Origin: Bacteroidia bacterium
GTDB taxonomy: Bacteria; Bacteroidota; Bacteroidia; B-17B0; Aurantibacillaceae
Assembly (NCBI GenBank): GCA_026414605.1
Contig: JAOAIP010000066.1
Coordinates: 1 to 47,313, forward strand
Reading direction: 5' to 3'
Length of the DNA: 47,313 nucleotides
Position numbers and translations under genes: made by a program. This document shows, piece by piece, positions 17,650 to 25,953 of this stretch. The notes under the pieces were generated by a model that worked only from the letters and a program-made list of their open reading frames with translations, made no database searches and had not been told where the DNA came from. Position 1 is the stretch's first letter, and every line of letters begins with the position of its first letter.

Positions 17650-18312
17650 TTAAATCTTTCCTTGATGTTTTAAAATCTTGGCTTCTAAATAAAAAATAAT
17701 TTCACGGGCTATATTTTTGGATTGGTCTTGAATTCTTTCAATTTTTCTAATGAGAGATAAAATGCTTAAACCATATTCTGTTTTATCAGGATGTTGACGA
17801 ATGTATTCTGCAATTTTAATTTGTGCTTCGTCGCAGAGTTCTTCAATATCTGTATTTTTTTCAATAAGTTGATAAGCCAATTTTACATCTTCTTTTTCAA
17901 AAGCATCTTTTACTAATAATAATGATTTAAATGCTATTTCATAAAGGTCATTTAAATTAATTTTTTGAATAATATCTTCGTCTAATATGTATTTTTTCTT
18001 GATGACAAATTTTGCAATGGCTTTACTACTATCACCTATTCTTTCTAAATTGTAAATAATACGCAATACAGACATTAAAAAGCGAAGGTCAATTGCCACA
18101 GGATTAAATAAGGCAAATACATTTTCAACCTGTTTTTCAATTTCTACTTCCATTCTGTTTATTTGTTCTTCTTTATTTTTAATAGCCATTGCCAAAGCCA
18201 CATCCTTTGTAAATAAGGATTTATAAGCATTTTCAACTTGTTCAATGGTTAGTTGAAACATTTTTAGAGTATCTTCTTTTGTCTTTAAAATTTCTTCTTC
18301 TAAATGTGTCAT
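17650..18312 (-). CDS. phoU: Phosphate uptake regulator PhoU
   Basis: Cytoplasmic regulator of 220 residues made of two three-helix PhoU repeats. Each repeat carries an acidic metal-binding stretch; NLERIGDSSKAIAKF and KIERIQDQSKNIAREI are the E/D-x-x-R-I-x-D signatures of repeats one and two. PhoU relays the state of the Pst transporter to the PhoR sensor kinase and limits phosphate uptake. It is the last gene of the pst cluster, 141 bases after pstB, a gap that could hold its own promoter. No phoB or phoR is in the window. Confidence 0.95.
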   Translation of the reverse strand: MTHLEEEILKTKEDTLKMFQLTIEQVENAYKSLFTKDVALAMAIKNKEEQINRMEVEIEKQVENVFALFNPVAIDLRFLMSVLRIIYNLERIGDSSKAIAKFVIKKKYILDEDIIQKINLNDLYEIAFKSLLLVKDAFEKEDVKLAYQLIEKNTDIEELCDEAQIKIAEYIRQHPDKTEYGLSILSLIRKIERIQDQSKNIAREIIFYLEAKILKHQGKI

Positions 18313-18453
18313 AGTTTTTTGAGTTTTTTATTTTTGTTTTAAAGCATAAATATCTTTTTCAGATTTTAATATGAACTATTGCTATTTTATTGTTCTTATA
18401 GAGAAAATTAGTTTCAATTAATCACGCATCTTTGATAATTTGCAAATATATTT

Positions 18454-19209
18454 TTATCCAAAGCGTCCTGTAATGTATTTTTGAGTAAGTTCTACTTTTG
18501 GATTAGTAAATAATTCGCGAGTATCATTGTATTCAATAAGTTCTCCCATATAAAAAAATGCTGTTCTATCGCTCACTCTTCCTGCTTGTTGCATATTGTG
18601 TGTAACGATGACAATAGTATATTGTTTTTTTAATTGATAAATAAGTTCTTCAATAGTAGCCGTAGAGATGGGGTCTAATGCAGAGGTGGGTTCATCCATT
18701 AAAACTACGGATGGTTCTACAGCTAATGTACGGGCTATGCAAATTCTTTGTTGCTGTCCGCCCGATAAAGCCATAGCAGATTGATGTAATTTATCTTTTA
18801 CTTCATTCCAAATACCAACTTGTTGAAGTGTTTTTTCTACTACGCTATCCAAGTATTTTTTATCATTAATTCCTTGTATTCTTAATCCATAAACGATATT
18901 CTCATAAATACTTTTTGGAAAAGGATTGGGTTTTTGAAAAACCATTCCTACTTTTTTACGAAGTTCTTCTACTTTTATTTTACTATCGTAAATATCTTCA
19001 TTATCAATTAAGATTTCTCCTTCCATTTTAAAACTTTCAATGAAATCATTCATTCTGTTTAATAATCTTAAAAAAGTTGATTTTCCACATCCTGATGGAC
19101 CTATAAATGCAACTACTTCATTAGGCATAATATCTAATGAAACGTTTTTAATTACGTGATTAGTTCCATAATAGACATTCACGTTTTTAGAAATAATTTT
19201 TGCTTGCAT
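18454..19209 (-). CDS. pstB: Phosphate ABC transporter ATP-binding protein
   Basis: ATPase of 251 residues that drives the PstCA permease. Walker A is GPSGCGKS (37-44), the signature is LSGGQQQR, and Walker B is [12 protein letters not shown], followed by the switch histidine in [30 protein letters not shown] is characteristic of PstB rather than other ABC subunits. It acts on the cytoplasmic face of the inner membrane. It lies 55 bases downstream of pstA. Confidence 0.97.
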   Translation of the reverse strand: MQAKIISKNVNVYYGTNHVIKNVSLDIMPNEVVAFIGPSGCGKSTFLRLLNRMNDFIESFKMEGEILIDNEDIYDSKIKVEELRKKVGMVFQKPNPFPKSIYENIVYGLRIQGINDKKYLDSVVEKTLQQVGIWNEVKDKLHQSAMALSGGQQQRICIARTLAVEPSVVLMDEPTSALDPISTATIEELIYQLKKQYTIVIVTHNMQQAGRVSDRTAFFYMGELIEYNDTRELFTNPKVELTQKYITGRFG

Positions 19210-19264
19210 ATTTTATTTAATAGTTAGTGTTTAATTGTTAGTTGTTTGTGTTTAGTGATGTTTT

Positions 19265-20128
19265 TTACCATTTTACTTTACTTTGCCATTTGTTTCGCAA
19301 ATAAATGGCTATTCCATTTAATATAAATGTAATGGCTAATAAGACAATAATTGCAGCCGTTGCATTTTCAATAAATCCTTTTTGTGGGCGAGAGAGCCAG
19401 TTGTATATTTGTATAGGCAATACTGAAAAGTCATCTAAAGGATGAGTGGGGATTGTTGTAATGTACAACATTGCACCTATAACTACCAAAGGTGCTGTTT
19501 CTCCAATAGCCCGAGATATGGCTAATATAACGCCTGTAAGAATTCCCCCCGCGGCAGAAGGCAGTACAGCATTCCAAATTGTTTTCCATTTGGTTGCACC
19601 TAATGCATAAGATGCTTCTCGTATTGTTTTGGGGACGCTTTTTAGGGCTTCACGAGTAGATACAATCACAATAGGTAAAATCAATAAAGATAAGGTGAGA
19701 GCACCTGACAACAAACTTCTGCCAAGTCCCATAATTCTAACAAATATCTCTAATGCTAACAATCCGTAAATAATAGATGGAACACCAGCCAAATTAGCGA
19801 TATTCACTTCAATAAATTCTGCAAACTTGTTTTTTTTCCCATATTCTTCAAGATATATAGCAGCGGCTATTCCAATAGGTACAGCAATAATGGTAGTGAG
19901 TATCATTATCCAAAGCGTTCCTAATAAAGGCACCAGTATTCCTGCGGAAGAAGGACGGCGAGATGGTAAGGATGTAAAAAATTGCCAATTTAATCTATCC
20001 CATCCTTCAATAATAATACTGTATAAAAATACGGCTAAAATTAATACTCCTGAAACTGTACAAATTAATCCGTACCAATAAAATATTTTATCTTTCCATC
20101 TATTGATTGTAATTTGATGATTATTCAT
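19265..20128 (-). CDS. pstA: Phosphate ABC transporter permease PstA
   Basis: Inner-membrane permease of 287 residues with six hydrophobic helices. The conserved start motif FFTSLPSRRPSSAGI, the loop stretch AAIYLEEYGKKNKFAEFIEVNIANLAGVPSIIYG and the EAA-like loop TREALKSVPKTIREASYALGATKW identify PstA. Its ATG overlaps the TGA of pstC by four bases, indicating coupled translation of the two halves of the channel. Confidence 0.96.
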   Translation of the reverse strand: MNNHQITINRWKDKIFYWYGLICTVSGVLILAVFLYSIIIEGWDRLNWQFFTSLPSRRPSSAGILVPLLGTLWIMILTTIIAVPIGIAAAIYLEEYGKKNKFAEFIEVNIANLAGVPSIIYGLLALEIFVRIMGLGRSLLSGALTLSLLILPIVIVSTREALKSVPKTIREASYALGATKWKTIWNAVLPSAAGGILTGVILAISRAIGETAPLVVIGAMLYITTIPTHPLDDFSVLPIQIYNWLSRPQKGFIENATAAIIVLLAITFILNGIAIYLRNKWQSKVKW

Positions 20129-20997
20129 AATTGATATTTTTGATACTTCTTGCGAATATAATAACTAATGTTATTCAAAATGAAAGTCATTACAAAAAGT
20201 GTAATACCAGCGGCAAATATCGTTTTATATTCAATAGAACCTTGAATAACATCCCCTAAACTAACTTGTACAATATAGGTAGTAATGGTTTCTACAGGGA
20301 CTAAAGGATTGAAAGTAAAATTAGGTTGTTGTCCTGCGGCTATGGCTACTATCATTGTTTCTCCAAATGCCCGTGAAATGGCTAAAATGATAGATACAAT
20401 AATTCCCGAAGATGCAGAAGGTATCAGAACCTTAAAAACCGTTTGTAGTTTTGTTGCCCCCATTCCATAAGATGCTTCTCTTAAACTATAAGGAATGGCA
20501 TATAGAGCATCTTCACTTAAAGAAGAAATCATTGGAATAATCATTATGCCCATTACGATACCAGGCGACAAAGCATTAAAACCAGAAAGATTGGGAATAA
20601 AGTTTTGTAAAAATGGTGTTACTACCATTAATGCAAAATAACCATATACCACAGTAGGAATAGCGGCTAAAACTTCTAAAATTGGCTTCAAAACATTTCT
20701 AACTTTTCTATTAGCATATTCATTTAAAAAAATAGCAATACTTAATCCAATAGGTACTGCTACTATTATAGCAATAAAAGAGGTGAGTAAAGTGCCAGAT
20801 AATAAAGCTAATATCCCATAATGTTTGTCACTAAATAGAGGCGTCCACTGTGTTTCTGTTAAAAATTCTACAATGGATACTTCTTTGAAAAAATCTATTG
20901 ATTCTGAAATTAAAACATACAATATCCCTAAAGTAGTGAATATACTTATAGCAGCAGAAAATTGTAGTAATTTCTCTATGATTTTTTCCTTTAACAC
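20125..20997 (-). CDS. pstC: Phosphate ABC transporter permease PstC
   Basis: Inner-membrane permease of 290 residues with six hydrophobic helices. Typical stretches are TQWTPLFSDKHYGILALLSGTL, VPIGLSIAIFLNEYA and the EAA loop YALREASYGMGATK-type sequence IPYSLREASYGMGATKLQTV. The start used is a GTG at 20997; there is no in-frame ATG close upstream, and the GTG places the first helix correctly. Together with PstA it forms the phosphate channel. It lies 224 bases downstream of pstS; that gap contains an inverted repeat. Confidence 0.95.
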   Translation of the reverse strand: MLKEKIIEKLLQFSAAISIFTTLGILYVLISESIDFFKEVSIVEFLTETQWTPLFSDKHYGILALLSGTLLTSFIAIIVAVPIGLSIAIFLNEYANRKVRNVLKPILEVLAAIPTVVYGYFALMVVTPFLQNFIPNLSGFNALSPGIVMGIMIIPMISSLSEDALYAIPYSLREASYGMGATKLQTVFKVLIPSASSGIIVSIILAISRAFGETMIVAIAAGQQPNFTFNPLVPVETITTYIVQVSLGDVIQGSIEYKTIFAAGITLFVMTFILNNISYYIRKKYQKYQL

Positions 20998-21101
20998 AAA
21001 ATTTATTTTTATGGTTAATTGTTTAGTTTTTTAATAATTAATTTTGATTGCTATTTCATAATTCCAAAATTCCTAATTACTATTTTTCAAAAAATAGCAC
21101 A

Positions 21102-21182
21102 CATAGATGACACAGATTTTTCAGAATGAAACAGATTTTTGTTATTGTCTACTTTCTATCCTTTAAATCTGCATCATCTATG
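21102..21182. repeat. Imperfect inverted repeat between pstS and pstC
   Basis: Arms CATAGATGACACAGATTT (21102-21119) and AAATCTGCATCATCTATG (21165-21182) are complementary at 16 of 18 positions around a 45-bp centre. It could form a hairpin in the pst transcript between the binding-protein gene and the permease genes. A looser relative (ACATAGGCGATACGGATTTTG...AATCTGTTCTATATG) lies at about 31378-31443. Confidence 0.6.
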
Positions 21183-21221
21183 TTTCATTTATTCTCTCAT
21201 TTACAATGACTGCTTTCTTTC

Positions 21222-22163
21222 TTAATTCTTCTTATGCTTGCTTAAAAATTCTTCCCATTTTGTTTTTACGGCTTGTAATTCATCATTACTTAGAGGAATA
21301 TAACCAACCTCGGGAACTAAACTTGTTATTTTGTCTAAATAGAATGAAACAAACTCTTGTACTTCTTTTCTTTCAGCCGCTTTGTTATTAATGTAGATAA
21401 AAAGAGGCCTTGAAAGTGGCGAATAGGTTTTGTTTTTTACTGTTTCTACTGAGGGTAAAACAGGTCCATTTCCATTATCAACAGCCACAAGTTTTAATTT
21501 ATCTTTATTTTCTTCATAATAAGCAAAACCGAAGAATCCAAGAGCATTAACATCGGATGAAACGCCTTGAACTAAAACATTGTCGTCTTCAGATGCGGTA
21601 TAGTCACCGCGGCTACTATGTGCTTTTCCAACAATCGCTTCAGTAAAATAATCATAAGTGCCACTTTCAACACCGGCACCATACAAATGCAATGGTTGAT
21701 TAGGCCATTCAGGACGAATTTGATTCCAATGAGTAATTTTACCTTGTGCTTCGGGCTCCCATATCTTTTTCAATTCTTCTACTTTAATATCATTACACCA
21801 CGTGTTTTTAGGATTTACAACAACTGCCAAACCATCATAAGCCACTACTAATTCAATATATTCAATACCATTTGCTTTTGCTACACTATCTTCATAATGC
21901 GAAATAGGACGAGAAGCATCGTTAATATCTGTTTCTCCTCTTACAAATTTTTTAAATCCACCACCTGTTCCAGACAGTGCTACTGCCACTTTTACATCAG
22001 GATAAACTTTTTTGAATTCTTCTGCTACTGCTTCAGTTATAGGATAAACTGTGGATGATCCATCAATGTTGATAGTTCCTGTAAGTTGATTTTGTTCTTG
22101 TTTTTTTCCTCCACAAGAAAAAAGAACAAGCGATGTGCTAACTAAAATGGCTATTTTTCTCAT
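21222..22163 (-). CDS. pstS: Phosphate-binding protein PstS, lipoprotein
   Basis: Periplasmic high-affinity phosphate receptor of 313 residues. The signal ends LVLFSCGG, with C17 as the predicted lipid-attachment cysteine. The mature part begins with the PstS phosphate loop region [21 protein letters not shown], then [26 protein letters not shown] and [18 protein letters not shown], which provide the Ser/Thr/Asp phosphate contacts. First gene of pstSCAB-phoU on the minus strand, divergent from the bTHX gene. Pho-type regulation is expected from the family, but I could not identify a Pho box with confidence. Confidence 0.96.
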   Translation of the reverse strand: MRKIAILVSTSLVLFSCGGKKQEQNQLTGTINIDGSSTVYPITEAVAEEFKKVYPDVKVAVALSGTGGGFKKFVRGETDINDASRPISHYEDSVAKANGIEYIELVVAYDGLAVVVNPKNTWCNDIKVEELKKIWEPEAQGKITHWNQIRPEWPNQPLHLYGAGVESGTYDYFTEAIVGKAHSSRGDYTASEDDNVLVQGVSSDVNALGFFGFAYYEENKDKLKLVAVDNGNGPVLPSVETVKNKTYSPLSRPLFIYINNKAAERKEVQEFVSFYLDKITSLVPEVGYIPLSNDELQAVKTKWEEFLSKHKKN

Positions 22164-22289
22164 AATATTATTTTTGGGGTGCTAACATACGGACAAAGCT
22201 TCATTCTAATGTTAAGAGAATATTAAATTTTTTATCAAAATTTTATTTTCCTGAAAAATAATTGACAAAAATTCTCTTCTCATTTATAT

Positions 22290-22321
22290 TTTGATAATAA
22301 TTGAAATATTACATACTTTTG
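22290..22321 (+). promoter_or_regulatory. Bacteroidota sigma-A-type promoter of the bTHX gene
   Basis: TTTG at 22290-22293, a 20-bp spacer and TACTTTTG at 22314-22321 match the TTTG-N19/20-TAnnTTTG consensus closely. The predicted start of transcription would be a few bases upstream of the ATG at 22338, giving a very short leader. Confidence 0.75.
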
Positions 22322-22337
22322 CAGCAAAAATAAAATT

Positions 22338-22439
22338 ATGGGAAAAGGAGATAGAAGATCCAAAAGAGGAAAAATTCATTTAGGTACTTATGGAAAATCA
22401 AGACCTAAGAAAAAGAAAAAAGTTGCTAATAGTAAATAA
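22338..22439 (+). CDS. thx: Small ribosomal subunit protein bTHX
   Basis: A 33-residue, strongly basic protein that starts [20 protein letters not shown] and ends in a Lys-rich tail. This matches the bTHX family, whose members begin MGKGDxKTxRGKI and contain GTYGxxRP. bTHX sits in a cavity at the head of the 30S subunit and stabilises RNA packing in Thermus and in Bacteroidota. The gene has its own consensus promoter and its own terminator, so it is a monocistronic ribosomal gene between the divergent pstS and the downstream lpd gene. Its size makes it easy to miss in automated gene calling. Confidence 0.93.
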   Translation: MGKGDRRSKRGKIHLGTYGKSRPKKKKKVANSK

Positions 22440-22466
22440 TTCGCTTATTAGCCAAAAACTATGTTC

Positions 22467-22507
22467 GGCTCGTATATCCTTAAAATAGGGTAAAGCGAGC
22501 CCTTTTT
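22467..22507 (+). terminator. Rho-independent terminator after the bTHX gene
   Basis: GGCTCG (22467-22472) pairs with CGAGCC (22496-22501), with an inner CCT/AGG pair in the loop, followed directly by a T-run (CTTTTTCTTTT). It lies 28 bases after the bTHX stop and before the lpd gene. Confidence 0.7.
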
Positions 22508-22557
22508 CTTTTAAAAAAGATAAACATTCGTTTTTTAAATTACTAAAATAAAACAAT

Positions 22558-23961
22558 ATGGAACAATTTGATGTAGTAGTAATAGGTTCAGGACCAGGTG
22601 GGTATATTTCGGCTATTCGTTGTGCTCAACTTGGTTTTAAAGTGGCTATTGTAGAAAAATACCTTTCTCTCGGAGGTACTTGTTTAAATGTAGGTTGCAT
22701 ACCTTCTAAGGCCTTATTGGACTCGTCAGAGCATTATTTTAATGCAGTTCATCATTTTGAACAACACGGTATTAAAATAAAAGATATTAAGCCCGATATT
22801 AAACAAATGATTAATCGTAAAAGACAAGTAGTAAAAGAGAACAGCGACGGTGTTGCGTATTTAATGAAAAAAAATAAAATAACTGTATTTAATGGTATTG
22901 GTTCATTTGTGTCACCGCAACAAGTAAAAGTAAGTTCAGAAAAAGGAACACAAGAATTATCTGCTAAATACTTTATAATTGCAACAGGATCTAAGCCAAG
23001 TACTTTACCAGGAATTGAAATTGACAAAAAGCAAATTATAACCTCAACAGAAGCATTAGAATTAGAAACTATTCCCAAACATTTAATTGTTATTGGTGGA
23101 GGCGTTATTGGTTTAGAATTGGGTAGTGTATTTGCCCGCCTTGGCAGTAAAGTATCGGTAGTTGAATATCTGGATAGAATTATTCCTACAATGGATGGTG
23201 CATTATCTAAAGAACTGCAAAGGTTACTTAAAAAGAATTTAGGATTTGAATTTTATTTACAACACAAAGTTTTATCTGCAGTAAAAAAATCTAAAGAAGT
23301 AATTGTAACAGCACAAAATAAAAATGGAGAAAATATAGAATTAAAAGGCGATTATGTATTGGTGGCTGTGGGTCGCCGCCCCTATACAGAAAATTTAGGA
23401 TTAGAAAAGGCAGGCATCAATACAGATGAAAGAGGTAGAATAATAGTAAACGATCATCTACAAACATCACAACCACATATTTATGCTATTGGAGATGTGA
23501 TTAGAGGTCCAATGTTAGCCCACAAAGCCGAAGAAGAAGGCGTTTTTGTAGCAGAAGTTATTGCAGGACAAAAGCCACATATTAATTATCTTTTAATACC
23601 TGGCGTTGTTTATACTTGGCCAGAAGTTGCTTCTGTAGGTTATACAGAAGAACAATTAAAAGAACAAAGTATCCCCTATAAAGTAGGCCAATTTCCATTT
23701 AAAGCCAGTGGAAGAGCCAAAGCCAGTATGGATACAGATGGATTTATTAAAGTATTAGCCCATCAAACCACAGATGAAATTTTAGGTGTTCATATGATTG
23801 CACCACGTGCAGCCGATTTGATTGCAGAAGCCGTAGTGGCTATGGAATATAAAGCCACCGCAGAAGATATTGGAAGAATATGTCATCCGCATCCTACATT
23901 TAGCGAGGCATTTAAAGAGGCCTGCTTGGATGCTTTTGAAAAAAGGCCTTTGAACTTTTAA
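22558..23961 (+). CDS. lpdA: Dihydrolipoyl dehydrogenase (E3)
   Basis: Flavoprotein of 467 residues that reoxidises dihydrolipoamide of the pyruvate, 2-oxoglutarate and branched-chain dehydrogenase complexes and glycine cleavage, passing electrons to NAD+. FAD-binding GSGPGGY is at 10-16. The redox disulfide is C42/C47 in [13 protein letters not shown], the NAD site is [19 protein letters not shown], and the C-terminal catalytic His-Glu pair is in [10 protein letters not shown]. All essential residues are present. It stands alone, with no E1 or E2 gene nearby. clpX starts 20 bases after its stop and may share the transcript. Confidence 0.96.
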   Translation: MEQFDVVVIGSGPGGYISAIRCAQLGFKVAIVEKYLSLGGTCLNVGCIPSKALLDSSEHYFNAVHHFEQHGIKIKDIKPDIKQMINRKRQVVKENSDGVAYLMKKNKITVFNGIGSFVSPQQVKVSSEKGTQELSAKYFIIATGSKPSTLPGIEIDKKQIITSTEALELETIPKHLIVIGGGVIGLELGSVFARLGSKVSVVEYLDRIIPTMDGALSKELQRLLKKNLGFEFYLQHKVLSAVKKSKEVIVTAQNKNGENIELKGDYVLVAVGRRPYTENLGLEKAGINTDERGRIIVNDHLQTSQPHIYAIGDVIRGPMLAHKAEEEGVFVAEVIAGQKPHINYLLIPGVVYTWPEVASVGYTEEQLKEQSIPYKVGQFPFKASGRAKASMDTDGFIKVLAHQTTDEILGVHMIAPRAADLIAEAVVAMEYKATAEDIGRICHPHPTFSEAFKEACLDAFEKRPLNF

Positions 23962-23981
23962 TTGACCTAAAAAATAAAAAT

Positions 23982-25265
23982 ATGGCAAAATCATCAAGAG
24001 GTAATAGATCAGCCGTGTGTTCTTTTTGCGGATCATCTGGAAATGATGTGCTATTATTAGCAGGACACGATGCTTATATTTGCGAAGCGTGTGTAGAAAA
24101 AGCGTATGAAATTATAGATCTGAATAGACACGCAGATAAAATACAAAATCAAAAAAAAGTATTTAAGGAAGCACAACTTCTTACACCCAAAGAAATTAAG
24201 AAATTCTTAGATGAATATATAATTGGACAAGAAGAAGCAAAAAAGATATTAAGTGTTGCTGTTTATAACCATTACAAACGAATAGCCCAATCTGATAATG
24301 TAACAAAGAAAAAGGAAAATGAAGTAGAATTAGAAAAATCAAATGTATTACTTATTGGAGAGACAGGAACAGGAAAAACATTATTGGCGAGAACGATTGC
24401 TAAATTATTACAAGTTCCATTCTGTATTGCAGATGCTACTGCTATTACAGAAGCAGGTTATGTAGGGGAAGATGTAGAAACTATTTTGACGCGTTTGCTT
24501 CAAGCCGCTGATTATGATGTAAAATCAGCTGAAAGAGGCATTGTGTTCATTGATGAAATTGATAAAATTGCAAGAAAATCGGGAGATAATCCGTCGATTA
24601 CAAAAGACGTGGGCGGAGAAGGTGTTCAACAAGCATTATTAAAAATTTTAGAGGGATCAGATGTATTTGTTCCACCACAAGGCGGACGCAAGCATCCTGA
24701 ACAACAAATGATAAAAGTAAACACTAAAAATATCTTGTTTATTTGTGGTGGTGCTTTTGTTGGATTAGATAAAATTATATCATCAAGAATTAATCTCAAT
24801 GTTATAGGATTTAAAGGGAAATTAGAAGATGAAATTGATAAAAATAATATTTTGCAATATGTAACTTCTCACGATTTGAAAACGTTTGGTTTAATCCCTG
24901 AATTATTGGGTCGTCTACCCGTTATAGCCACGCTTCAACCTTTGGATAGAGAAGCACTCAAGAGAATTTTGTTAGAGCCCAAAAACGCAATTATTAAACA
25001 ATATATTTATTTATTTAGTTTAGATAATATTGAACTTAAATTTGAAGACGAAGTTCTTGATTTAATTGTGGATACTGCTTTAGAATTAAAATTAGGAGCA
25101 AGAGGATTACGCAGTATATGTGAAACAATAATGACGGACTTAATGTTTGAATTACCTAATAAAAAAGGCACAGAAAAAATAGAGTACACAATCACAAAGG
25201 ACTATGCAGAAAAAAAACTTCAAAAATTAAAATCCATTAAGCATCTGACTAAAAAAGCCATCTAA
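23982..25265 (+). CDS. clpX: ClpX, ATPase subunit of the ClpXP protease
   Basis: AAA+ unfoldase of 427 residues that delivers proteins to ClpP. The N-terminal zinc-binding domain has C13, C16, C34 and C37. Walker A is GETGTGKT (126-133), Walker B is VFIDEID, the pore loop is GYVGEDVE, and sensor and RKH-type regions lie downstream ([36 protein letters not shown]). The LGF/IGF loop contacting ClpP is the IGF in VIGFKG. clpP is not in this window, which is unusual only in that the two are often adjacent. Confidence 0.97.
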   Translation: MAKSSRGNRSAVCSFCGSSGNDVLLLAGHDAYICEACVEKAYEIIDLNRHADKIQNQKKVFKEAQLLTPKEIKKFLDEYIIGQEEAKKILSVAVYNHYKRIAQSDNVTKKKENEVELEKSNVLLIGETGTGKTLLARTIAKLLQVPFCIADATAITEAGYVGEDVETILTRLLQAADYDVKSAERGIVFIDEIDKIARKSGDNPSITKDVGGEGVQQALLKILEGSDVFVPPQGGRKHPEQQMIKVNTKNILFICGGAFVGLDKIISSRINLNVIGFKGKLEDEIDKNNILQYVTSHDLKTFGLIPELLGRLPVIATLQPLDREALKRILLEPKNAIIKQYIYLFSLDNIELKFEDEVLDLIVDTALELKLGARGLRSICETIMTDLMFELPNKKGTEKIEYTITKDYAEKKLQKLKSIKHLTKKAI

Positions 25266-25355
25266 TACAATTTGATAAAAAGAGATAGTATTTTCTTATT
25301 CATTTGATCTTTTACAATTAACAATAAGCAATTAATTTTGCAGAAAAGAAATTTT

Positions 25356-25778
25356 ATGAAACTTATATGTTGGTTTGAAATACCTGTAAAGGACATGAAT
25401 CGTGCGGTGCAATTTTATCAAAATGTATTTGATGTGAATTTTGATATGCAACTATTTGGGGGTATTCCTCATGCCGTATTTGTTAGTAAACGAGATAATT
25501 TTGATATTACGGGAGCATTAAGAGATATTTCAGATGTTGACAAAGAGATTTTTGGTTCTGTTATCTTTTTTGATGTAAATGTTTTAGGTATGGATAATGT
25601 TTTAAGAAAAGTAGAACAATTTGGTGGAAGGATATTAATGCCTAAAACATTGTTGAAAAATAAATTAGATGATGGAAGAATAACCATTGCTCGAACATAC
25701 ATAGATAATCAAAGTGGTTATGTTGCCTATATTTTGGACACAGAGGGAAATAAATTAGGTTTATATTCTCATGGGTAA
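25356..25778 (+). CDS. VOC-family (glyoxalase/bleomycin resistance-like) protein
   Basis: Protein of 140 residues with the paired beta-alpha-beta-beta-beta modules of the vicinal oxygen chelate fold. It begins KLICWFEIPVKDMNRAVQFYQNVFD and ends NQSGYVAYILDTEGNKLGLYSH, typical of the glyoxalase-like VOC group close to the YaeR/PhnB-type small proteins. Substrate is unknown. The ATG at 25356 is used; an in-frame TTG at 25338 falls on the promoter-like TAATTTTG and is rejected. It follows clpX by 90 bases, apparently as a separate unit. Confidence 0.85.
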   Translation: MKLICWFEIPVKDMNRAVQFYQNVFDVNFDMQLFGGIPHAVFVSKRDNFDITGALRDISDVDKEIFGSVIFFDVNVLGMDNVLRKVEQFGGRILMPKTLLKNKLDDGRITIARTYIDNQSGYVAYILDTEGNKLGLYSHG

Positions 25779-25953
25779 ATTAATTTTTTACCAATATTTA
25801 TCCTCCATATATCAAGTGAATAAAATAAGATCATAGGAGTAGATTGTATTTTTTTACTCTTTATATTCATGTAAAAAGTCCATTTATTTAATCAACAATT
25901 TTTTGAAATTTAAACTAATTTTTTTTGTACATTTGCAAAAGTTAAATAACATT

